A program made the position numbers and the translations under genes. A DNA stretch of 5,446 bases from Sphaerochaetaceae bacterium (GTDB taxonomy: Bacteria; Spirochaetota; Spirochaetia; Sphaerochaetales; Sphaerochaetaceae). Shown here in pieces: positions 1 to 4,626 of the stretch. The DNA lies in NCBI GenBank assembly GCA_023231265.1, contig JALNVT010000169.1:1-5446 (forward strand), in the 5' to 3' direction. Below the pieces are notes generated by a model. It saw nothing but the letters and a program-made list of their open reading frames with translations. It was not told the DNA's origin and made no database searches. How positions within the stretch are numbered: position 1 is the stretch's first letter; every line of letters starts with the position of its first letter.

Positions 1-552
1 ATTCTGATATTCGTTGTTCCAAATTGATGTTGTTTTATTTGGCTTAACGATATCCTTACTGAAGGCATCAAGAGCCAACAGTACAGATTTTGTATTGTCG
101 TATTCATTGTACTCTTCAAGAATATTGATGATTGTGGCCTTGTTTATTTCATACGAGGAACTGTCTTTGTTTTCCTCATACATAGCTTCAAGAGAGTTTA
201 TTGTCTTTATATTGTCATCAAGAAGTGCTATGTAACTTGGAGCAGAGCTCTCAAGCAATGTTACGGTACATGAAATCTCATCACCATTTATGCTGAAACT
301 TTTTTGTGTTTTTAAAAAGTCATTTGCGGTGGTATGAACAGCTGTTGAGGAATATGAAGAATCAACGGAATCAGAAGTTTTCAATGTTTCCTCATCATAA
401 ACCGAAATATTTATGAACTTTGATAGTTCAATATATGCATTACGTTCAGCTTCATCCCTAGTTGAACCCACTGCAGTTGCACTTATATCTCCAGCAAAAA
501 CCATAAGAGGAGTAAGTATTATCATCAAGAATAGCATTGTTAGTTTTTTCAT
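1..552 (-). CDS. Secreted LPP20/FlgT-N-like protein, 3' end beyond window
   Basis: The frame is open from an ATG at 550-552 down to base 1, giving 184 codons with no stop, so the gene runs off the left edge. The first 20 residues (MKKLTMLFLMIILTPLMVFA) form a classic Sec signal peptide with likely cleavage after VFA. There is no lipobox cysteine, so the mature protein should be periplasmic or exported rather than a lipoprotein. Residues about 22-45 read DISATAVGSTRDEAERNAY followed by an ELSKFI segment. This resembles the start of LPP20 and FlgT-N type domains, where a short strand is followed by a helix with a regular D/E-A-x-x-x-A pattern. The rest is acidic, rich in serine and asparagine, and probably helical. 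The start has no Shine-Dalgarno sequence, but its position before the signal peptide makes it convincing. The coding call is firm; the domain assignment is from memory of the pattern and the cellular role is unknown. Confidence 0.8.
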   Translation of the reverse strand, partial: MKKLTMLFLMIILTPLMVFAGDISATAVGSTRDEAERNAYIELSKFINISVYDEETLKTSDSVDSSYSSTAVHTTANDFLKTQKSFSINGDEISCTVTLLESSAPSYIALLDDNIKTINSLEAMYEENKDSSSYEINKATIINILEEYNEYDNTKSVLLALDAFSKDIVKPNKTTSIWNNEYQN

Positions 553-561
553 ATTAATAAT

Positions 562-590
562 AATTTACCACATCTTTTTTGTATTGAAAA
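562..590 (-). promoter_or_regulatory. Possible sigma-70 promoter of the LPP20-like gene
   Basis: On the minus strand TTTTCA (585-590) and TAAATT (562-567) are separated by 17 bp. The -10 element ends 9 bp before the ATG, so transcription would begin at or just before the start codon. The match is moderate in an AT-rich background, so this is a weak call. Confidence 0.3.
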
Positions 591-661
591 GAAAACTTAT
601 CCAAAGTTCACTCAATTAAACAAATAGTTAACTACATAGAATAAAGTTATAGCTTAAAATC

Positions 662-690
662 TTGTAGATGAGCACCAATTTTGATACAAT
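662..690 (+). promoter_or_regulatory. Sigma-70 promoter of proS with extended -10
   Basis: TTGTAG (662-667) and TACAAT (685-690) lie 17 bp apart, and a TG dinucleotide one base before the -10 makes an extended -10 (TGATACAAT, 682-690). Transcription should start near 697, giving a leader of about 33 nt. That is too short for a T-box or any other riboswitch. Confidence 0.55.
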
Positions 691-717
691 AACACCCATT
701 ATAAAGTAACGATACTT

Positions 718-723
718 AGGAGA
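718..723 (+). promoter_or_regulatory. Ribosome binding site of proS
   Basis: AGGAGA ends 6 bp before the ATG at 730 and decides that start over the second in-frame ATG at 736, for which the spacing would be less favourable. Confidence 0.75.
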
Positions 724-729
724 TATATC

Positions 730-2490
730 ATGAGAATGAGTAAGATGTTTTCCCAGACATTAAGGGAAGCTCCACAAGCAGCAGACTGCAAAGGTTATGA
801 ATTTTTATTGAGAGCTGGTTTTATCAGACAAATGGGAGCAGGAATCTTTTCTCTACTTCCTCTAGGATATAGATCAACCTCTAAAATTGAGAATATTATC
901 AGAGAAGAAATGGATGATTTAGATGGTCAAGAGATCTTGATGCCTTTAGTGAATCCAGCTGATATCTGGAAAGAAACTGGTAGATATTATAGCATCGATA
1001 AAGAAATGAGCCGTTTTAATGACAGAACAGGCCGTGACATGGTTTTAGCAATGACCCATGAAGAAGATGCTACCTCACTCGGCAGATCAGAGATAAATTC
1101 TTACAAGAAGCTACCTCAATTGGTTTATCAGATTCAAACTAAATGGAGAGACGATCCACGTCCTCGTGCTGGACTCATTCGTGTTAGAGAATTCACAATG
1201 AAAGATAGCTACAGCTTTGATAGAGACCAAGCTGGTCTTGATGAGCAGTACAAGAAGCATTACGCATCATATTTCAGAATTTTCAGCAAAGCAGGACTTC
1301 CTGTAATTGTTGTTGGTGCTGATTCAGGTATGATGGGTGGTAAGGTATCACATGAATACATGTATCTATCACCTATCGGTGAAGATACAATCATGACATG
1401 TTCTGAATGTGGTTACACTGCAAACAGACAGGTTGCTCAATTTAAGAAAGAGTACTTCAAAGAAGAACCAAAAGAGATGGAAAAGATTGAGACTCCAGAT
1501 TGCAAAACAATTGAAGCTCTCTGTAAATTCCTCAACATTGAACAGAGACAGACATGTAAGGCTGTTTTCATGGTTGCAACTTTCATCAATGATAAGACTG
1601 GTGAAGAAGAAGAGAAACTAGTTGTAGCTCAAATCAGAGGTGACCTTGATGTAGAAGAGAGCAAACTTCAGAATGTATTGAAGGCCAACTCACTTAGACC
1701 TGCACATGAAGAAGAAATCACAGCAGCTGGTATTGTACCTGGATTTGGTTCAGCAATCGGCTGCAGTCCAAAAGCTATTGTAATTGTTGATGATTCTGTT
1801 GCAAAGAGCAACAATCTTGTATCTGGTGCAAATGAAGCAGGATACCACCTAACAAACACAAACTTCAAAAGAGATTACACAGGTAAGGTTGCTGATATAG
1901 CTTCTGCTCGTGATGGTTTCAAATGTATTGATTGTGGACACACTCTAACTCAGAACAAGGGTGTTGAAGTAGGTAACATCTTCCAGCTTGGCACACGATA
2001 CAGTGAAGCAATGAACTGTTATTTCACAGATATTGATGGTAAAGCAAAACCTGTTGTTATGGGTAGTTATGGTATTGGTGTTGGACGTCTTCTAGCATGT
2101 CTTGCTGAGGAATACAATGATGAAAGAGGACTATCTCTTCCTATCTCTGTAGCACCTTATCAAGTGCACTTTGTAAGTTTGATGAAGGACCAATCCATTG
2201 GTGATAAAATCTATGCTGATTTAAAAGCAGCTGGTGTTGATGTTCTTTATGATGACAGAAAAGGTAGTGCTGGTGTTAAATTTGCAGATGCAGACTTAAT
2301 TGGTCTTCCAATCAGAATAACACTTGGTAACAAGTCTTATAAAGAAGGCAAAGCAGAAATCAAATTGAGATCCAATCTTGATGAATCATTCAGCTATTCA
2401 TTGGATACATTGGTTGACGATGTTAAAAATGAAATAAAGAAGCTTCAGGATGAGATCACTGCAAATATAGTGGTTAAAGAATTGGACTAA
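730..2490 (+). CDS. proS: Prolyl-tRNA synthetase, bacterial type with editing domain
   Basis: This class II synthetase charges tRNA-Pro with proline in the cytoplasm using ATP. At 586 residues it has the usual size of the bacterial form that contains the insertion (INS) editing domain. The N-terminus (MRMSKMF, then LLRAGFIRQMGAGIFSLLP) is typical. Motif 1 lies around residues 38-72, the proline-binding THEE at 109-112, motif 2 around 138-163 (KWRDDPRPRAG, then REFTMKDSYSF), and motif 3 around 441-456 (VMGSYGIGVGRLLA, with the invariant Arg453). INS covers about 225-405 and seems intact, so hydrolysis of Ala-tRNA-Pro is expected. Two Cys-x-x-Cys pairs, C224/C227 and C399/C402, flank INS and could bind a metal. 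The anticodon-binding domain starts near 472 (ISVAPYQVH) and includes LYDDRKGSAGVKFADADLIG. The gene has its own promoter, SD and terminator, so it appears monocistronic. Identification is secure. Confidence 0.98.
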   Translation: MRMSKMFSQTLREAPQAADCKGYEFLLRAGFIRQMGAGIFSLLPLGYRSTSKIENIIREEMDDLDGQEILMPLVNPADIWKETGRYYSIDKEMSRFNDRTGRDMVLAMTHEEDATSLGRSEINSYKKLPQLVYQIQTKWRDDPRPRAGLIRVREFTMKDSYSFDRDQAGLDEQYKKHYASYFRIFSKAGLPVIVVGADSGMMGGKVSHEYMYLSPIGEDTIMTCSECGYTANRQVAQFKKEYFKEEPKEMEKIETPDCKTIEALCKFLNIEQRQTCKAVFMVATFINDKTGEEEEKLVVAQIRGDLDVEESKLQNVLKANSLRPAHEEEITAAGIVPGFGSAIGCSPKAIVIVDDSVAKSNNLVSGANEAGYHLTNTNFKRDYTGKVADIASARDGFKCIDCGHTLTQNKGVEVGNIFQLGTRYSEAMNCYFTDIDGKAKPVVMGSYGIGVGRLLACLAEEYNDERGLSLPISVAPYQVHFVSLMKDQSIGDKIYADLKAAGVDVLYDDRKGSAGVKFADADLIGLPIRITLGNKSYKEGKAEIKLRSNLDESFSYSLDTLVDDVKNEIKKLQDEITANIVVKELD

Positions 2491-2510
2491 ACATTTCTTG
2501 AACTGAAGAA

Positions 2511-2540
2511 AATATCCGGCAGCAGTCGGGTATTTTTTTT
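2511..2540 (+). terminator. Intrinsic terminator of proS
   Basis: AATATCCGGC (2511-2520) pairs with GTCGGGTATT (2525-2534) across an AGCA loop, with two G-U pairs in ten. A run of eight T (2533-2540) follows. It begins 20 bp after the proS stop codon. Confidence 0.85.
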
Positions 2541-2571
2541 GCCTCAAAATCATCAGAAATCTAATAAAACG

Positions 2572-2616
2572 TAAAAGAGCCACTCAAATACCATCATAGG
2601 ATATAAGAGTGACTCT
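2572..2616 (-). terminator. Intrinsic terminator for the leftward ankyrin gene
   Basis: In the minus-strand RNA, AGAGUCACUC (2607-2616) pairs with GAGUGGCUCU (2576-2585) over ten base pairs including one U-G. The enclosed segment can add a short bulged helix, and four U follow the stem. The plus-strand RNA would have a C-A mismatch at the wobble position, so the hairpin is better formed in the leftward transcript. It sits about 67 bp past the ankyrin stop and faces the proS terminator. Confidence 0.65.
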
Positions 2617-2682
2617 CTCTGTCTTTGTTATTTAATCTAAAAGCAAATCTTTAAGCATGTCTATTGAACATATTTAATTATA

Positions 2683-3195
2683 TTAATTGGCACCCATCTT
2701 TTTCAAAGTGTTGATGATGTAAGTACGTTTTTGAGCTCTTGCATATTCAACAACAGAATGACCTTGATAATCTTTAGCATTGATGTCTGCACCAGCTTTA
2801 ATTAATGCTGAAACAACTCTTGTTTCGTCATTTTTATTAACAGCCATGATCAGTGGAGTCTCACCTAAGTAATTGCGAGAGTTTAAATCACAACCTGCTT
2901 TGATTAAAGCTTCAATAACCTTTGGATTTGTTGTTTTATTGGCAGCAAGGTGCAATGGATTTGAACGATACTTTGGTTCTGTAGCGTGGATATCTGCGCC
3001 TGATGTCAATAATTGATTGATTACTACGACTGCTGGATTGTTTTGTGCAGCAAGCATGATTGGAGTCATACCCCATTCATTTTGACAATTAATTTCAGCA
3101 CCCTTTGTTAGTAACTCGCGAATCTCCTTAGCTTTAGTAGCAGAAACTGCTGCAGCTAATAGTTTCTTATTTAAAGAATTAACGTTTTTTGACAT
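2683..3195 (-). CDS. Cytoplasmic ankyrin-repeat protein
   Basis: This 170-residue protein consists almost wholly of ankyrin repeats, which usually serve as protein-binding scaffolds. Repeats can be read at about residues 7-39, 40-75, 76-108, 109-143 and a final partial one at 144-170. Recognisable cores are GMTPIMLAA, SNPLHLAA, GETPLIMAV and the loop signatures KGAEINCQN, SGADIHATE, AGCDLNSRN and AGADINAKD. The central repeats carry about two extra residues between the helices (NNPAVVVINQLL, TTNPKVIEALI, NDETRVVSALI), so the period is nearer 35 than 33. There is no signal peptide, membrane segment or fused effector domain, so it is probably a soluble cytoplasmic protein. The ATG at 3193-3195 has AGGAGA seven bases upstream. 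A promoter lies in the gap after the rhomboid gene, although read-through from that gene is also possible. The binding partner cannot be inferred. Confidence 0.92.
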   Translation of the reverse strand: MSKNVNSLNKKLLAAAVSATKAKEIRELLTKGAEINCQNEWGMTPIMLAAQNNPAVVVINQLLTSGADIHATEPKYRSNPLHLAANKTTNPKVIEALIKAGCDLNSRNYLGETPLIMAVNKNDETRVVSALIKAGADINAKDYQGHSVVEYARAQKRTYIINTLKKMGAN

Positions 3196-3201
3196 TTTTT
3201 A

Positions 3202-3207
3202 TCTCCT
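3202..3207 (-). promoter_or_regulatory. Ribosome binding site of the ankyrin gene
   Basis: The minus strand reads AGGAGA followed by TAAAAA and the ATG at 3195. It is the same hexamer that precedes proS and fixes the ankyrin start. Confidence 0.7.
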
Positions 3208-3241
3208 GTTATTCTAGTCTACAAACTGAATTACAAGAATC

Positions 3242-3270
3242 ATTATCTGTTTTTCTTAAATTTTTGTAAA
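3242..3270 (-). promoter_or_regulatory. Sigma-70 promoter of the ankyrin gene
   Basis: On the minus strand TTTACA (3265-3270) and GATAAT (3242-3247) are 17 bp apart, each one mismatch from consensus. Transcription should start near 3235, giving a leader of about 40 nt that contains the AGGAGA site. It lies wholly in the 125-bp gap between the rhomboid and ankyrin genes, and no convincing terminator separates them. Confidence 0.5.
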
Positions 3271-3320
3271 GTAGTAGACCAAGCTTACTTATAAAACGAA
3301 TGTATTTAATATAACAAAGT

Positions 3321-3953
3321 TTACAATGTTCTTCGCCAAACTTCTATTGGATTGAGCTTCATTCGCAGCAAACAATACAAATATCCAAATGCCAAACCTG
3401 ATAGATGGGTCAAATGAGCCACACCACCATTCACTCCAGATACCTGGGAGAACACTTCAATCAAGAAATAGCCCAAAATCAAGAAAGGAGCTTTGACAGG
3501 GAGAAGTCCAAATACATATATTCTTGCGAAAGGAAAGAATACAGCAAATAGAAGTAGAAGGCCATAGATGGCTCCGGATGCTCCGAGCAATACAGCATTC
3601 TGTCCTGCAAAATAGTAGAATGCAAAACTTGCGATTCCTGCTAAAATTCCTACAGAGAAATAGAAAAGCAAGAACTCTTTTGTTCCAATTCTCTTCTCAA
3701 GCGCCTGACCAAATATATATAGCGAGAGCATATTGAATAATAGGTGGGAGAATGATCCGTGAACGAACATGTATGTTATAAATTGATATACATACCCATG
3801 CATAATGAAGCCAGGAATCATAGATAAATAATATACTCCATTAGGCCAGACTGTATTTATAATCATATACACAATTACATTGATTACAACCAAATCTAAT
3901 GTTGCATTTTTATAAGAATATTTAAATCTTTTGTTTAAAATTGAATTGTTCAT
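3321..3953 (-). CDS. Rhomboid-family intramembrane serine protease
   Basis: Rhomboids cleave transmembrane segments of other membrane proteins inside the bilayer with a Ser-His dyad. This 210-residue protein is a compact six-helix form. The nucleophile motif GASG is at residues 124-127 (Ser126), and the catalytic histidine is His183 in AHLTHLSGLAFG. The conserved HGSFSHLLFNM motif of the second helix supplies H65, H70 and N74, which belong to the oxyanion region. Hydrophobic helices fall at about 20-36, 66-84, 93-115, 118-140, 150-168 and 177-196. A charged tail (MKLNPIEVWRRTL) follows the last helix. All residues needed for activity are present, so it should be an active protease. No extra cytosolic domain or substrate gene is evident. 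The ATG at 3953 lacks a Shine-Dalgarno site but has a promoter placed directly upstream. Substrate is unknown. Confidence 0.95.
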   Translation of the reverse strand: MNNSILNKRFKYSYKNATLDLVVINVIVYMIINTVWPNGVYYLSMIPGFIMHGYVYQFITYMFVHGSFSHLLFNMLSLYIFGQALEKRIGTKEFLLFYFSVGILAGIASFAFYYFAGQNAVLLGASGAIYGLLLLFAVFFPFARIYVFGLLPVKAPFLILGYFLIEVFSQVSGVNGGVAHLTHLSGLAFGYLYCLLRMKLNPIEVWRRTL

Positions 3954-3961
3954 AAACCAAA

Positions 3962-3988
3962 AATATAGTCTAGAAGTCTTTAAGTCAA
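3962..3988 (-). promoter_or_regulatory. Promoter of the rhomboid gene, near-leaderless
   Basis: On the minus strand TTGACT (3983-3988) and TATATT (3962-3967) each match consensus at five of six bases, with a short 15-bp spacer. The -10 ends only 8 bp before the ATG, so the mRNA would start at or within a few bases of the start codon, which agrees with the missing SD. Confidence 0.4.
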
Positions 3989-4034
3989 CTAAAATTTAGG
4001 CCAAAACTATTACTACATACAACTACATAAAGCA

Positions 4035-4057
4035 ACTGTGCAAAAATTTCCCAATTT
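4035..4057 (+). promoter_or_regulatory. Candidate enhancer (UAS) of the first sigma-54 unit
   Basis: This 23-bp stretch begins ACTGTGCA and then has ATT, CCCA and TT at the same spacing as the reverse complement of 4397-4419, for 18 identities in 23. Its core reads TGTGCA-N5-TTCCCA, an imperfect dyad of the size bound by Fis-type HTH domains of sigma-54 activators. It is centred about 126 bp upstream of the predicted RNA start, a usual enhancer distance. The role is inferred from the shared motif and position only. Confidence 0.45.
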
Positions 4058-4144
4058 TTAACAAATTGAAAAAACTACACACTCTCTGAAACAAAGATGC
4101 TATCAAAACAGGCAAAAAAAGGTCTTTCTGCTATATTTTTATAG

Positions 4145-4162
4145 TTGGCACGCTTATTGCAT
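4145..4162 (+). promoter_or_regulatory. Sigma-54 (-24/-12) promoter of the first RNA
   Basis: TTGGCACG-N4-TTGCAT matches the RpoN consensus (TGGCAC-N5-TTGC) in every key base. The diagnostic GG (4147-4148) and GC (4159-4160) are separated by exactly 10 bp. The RNA start is predicted near 4172. A sigma-54 promoter needs an ATP-dependent enhancer-binding protein, which is not encoded in the window. Confidence 0.88.
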
Positions 4163-4171
4163 TAATATTTG

Positions 4172-4283
4172 TACAAAGTAAATTTTTTTTTCAAAAACAT
4201 AATTAACAGACAATGTTAATTAACCTCCTTTTTAAATGTGATAAAGGTACTGACCACTCTCCCAATAGGTCAGTACCTTTTTT
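4172..4283 (+). ncRNA. Sigma-54-driven small RNA 1 with anti-SD linker
   Basis: A transcript of about 112 nt is predicted from the sigma-54 start to the end of the T-run. A 5' U-rich stretch leads to a hairpin of 8 bp (TAATTAAC, 4200-4207, with GTTAATTA, 4215-4222; loop AGACAAT). Immediately after it comes an unpaired linker ACCTCCTTTTT (4223-4233), complementary to a Shine-Dalgarno sequence. The 3' end is a strong terminator hairpin whose 12-nt loop contains TCTCCCA (4258-4264). The same order of elements recurs at 4509-4614. C-rich loops in other bacteria, for example the UCCC motif of staphylococcal RsaE, pair with SD sequences. By analogy this RNA would repress translation, but that is inference. 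An in-frame ATG at 4213 lacks an SD and runs through the terminator, so a peptide is unlikely. Chaperone dependence is unknown. Confidence 0.75.
4243..4283 (+). terminator. Intrinsic terminator of small RNA 1
   Basis: AAAGGTACTGACC (4243-4255) and GGTCAGTACCTTT (4268-4280) form a perfect 13-bp stem with a 12-nt loop ACTCTCCCAATA, followed by a run of T from 4278 to 4283. The orientation is rightward, since the opposite strand has only three T after the stem. Confidence 0.93.
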
Positions 4284-4396
4284 AGTTTAAAAATATACGT
4301 TTTTTGGCGTTAAAATGAAGGTTTTGGATTATTTCGTTTGATTTAGATGATTTATACTTCACAAGTTTTACAGATCAAATGGATTGCTAATTTTGG

Positions 4397-4419
4397 AACA
4401 TGGGCAATATGTGCACAGT
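4397..4419 (-). promoter_or_regulatory. Candidate enhancer (UAS) of the second sigma-54 unit
   Basis: The minus strand begins ACTGTGCA and continues with ATT, CCCA and TT at the same spacing as 4035-4057, in the opposite orientation. The core TGTGCA-N5-TGCCCA is a dyad with one mismatch. It also includes the 8-bp palindrome TGTGCACA (4410-4417). The centre is about 101 bp upstream of the second RNA start. Orientation matters little for enhancers bound by dimeric activators. Confidence 0.45.
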
Positions 4420-4481
4420 AAAAAATAAACTTATTTATGAAATTGTTGTTTTTTGAAGGAAAAACTGATTTTAATCATATC

Positions 4482-4499
4482 TTGGCACAATAATTGCAA
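4482..4499 (+). promoter_or_regulatory. Sigma-54 (-24/-12) promoter of the second RNA
   Basis: TTGGCACA-N4-TTGCAA has GG (4484-4485) and GC (4496-4497) with exactly 10 bp between, the same quality as the upstream copy 337 bp to the left. The predicted start is near 4509, which coincides with the first base of the 5' hairpin of the RNA. Confidence 0.88.
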
Positions 4500-4508
4500 T
4501 ATAATTTA

Positions 4509-4614
4509 TGAAAACAATTTTTTTAAATTTTTTAAAATTATTTTCACCTCCTTTTTTTTAAATTTACAAGGTATTAGCTCCTTTCTCCCACCCAGAGCTA
4601 ATACCTTTCTCTTT
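4509..4614 (+). ncRNA. Sigma-54-driven small RNA 2 with 16S-tail-like linker
   Basis: A transcript of about 106 nt is predicted, built like the RNA at 4172-4283. It opens with a 5' hairpin in which TGAAAACAATTTT (4509-4521) pairs with AAAATTATTTTCA (4534-4546) with one C-A mismatch. Directly after comes CCTCCTTTTTTTT (4547-4559). Together with the preceding bases, TCACCTCCTTT (4544-4554) equals the conserved 3' tail of bacterial 16S rRNA that carries the anti-Shine-Dalgarno. The 3' end is a 13-bp terminator hairpin with a 14-nt loop containing TCTCCCA (4584-4590). I infer a translational regulator that pairs with ribosome-binding sites, sharing targets with its sibling. A short frame (ATG 4508 to TAA 4561, 17 codons) starts at the predicted 5' end, but it is not kept in the sibling and is low complexity, so I do not call it. 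Confidence 0.72.
4568..4614 (+). terminator. Intrinsic terminator of small RNA 2
   Basis: AAGGTATTAGCTC (4568-4580) and GAGCTAATACCTT (4595-4607) form a perfect 13-bp stem closing a loop CTTTCTCCCACCCA. The T tail (TTTCTCTTT) is broken by a C, so termination may be less complete than in the first RNA. It ends 12 bp before the stop codon of the convergent regulator gene. Confidence 0.85.
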
Positions 4615-4626
4615 GTCCAAATCTTT

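Larger units (their letters stand above)
4035..4614 (+). repeat. Diverged duplication of a UAS-promoter-RNA unit
   Basis: The units 4035-4283 and 4397-4614 contain the same elements in the same order with similar spacings: UAS, sigma-54 promoter, 5' hairpin, ACCTCC linker and CTCCC-loop terminator. Direct sequence identity outside these elements is low, so the duplication is old or the units were assembled under strong selection. The spacer 4284-4396 is AT-rich and I see no gene or signal in it. Confidence 0.6.

Noticed and set aside
413..619. Rightward 68-codon frame antisense to the LPP20-like gene
   Set aside because: It lies opposite the signal peptide coding region and lacks an SD; the minus-strand protein is clearly the real one.
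661..729. T-box or other leader element before proS
   Set aside because: The likely transcription start near 697 leaves only about 33 nt of leader, and no specifier hairpin or T-box sequence is present.
3255..3300. Possible terminator between the rhomboid and ankyrin genes
   Set aside because: The only inverted repeat found (AAGTA with TACTT) gives five A/T-rich pairs with a long loop, which is too weak.
4213..4290. Short ORF from ATG 4213 in small RNA 1
   Set aside because: It has no SD and its stop lies past the terminator, so it would not be translated to the end.
4508..4561. 17-codon micro-ORF starting at the predicted 5' end of small RNA 2
   Set aside because: The ATG could be leaderless, but the peptide is low complexity, contains the anti-SD and hairpin bases that explain the sequence better, and has no counterpart in small RNA 1.
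4172..4614. The two RNAs as riboswitches or attenuating leaders
   Set aside because: Each ends in a strong terminator with no alternative anti-terminator fold seen, and no rightward gene follows before the convergent regulator.
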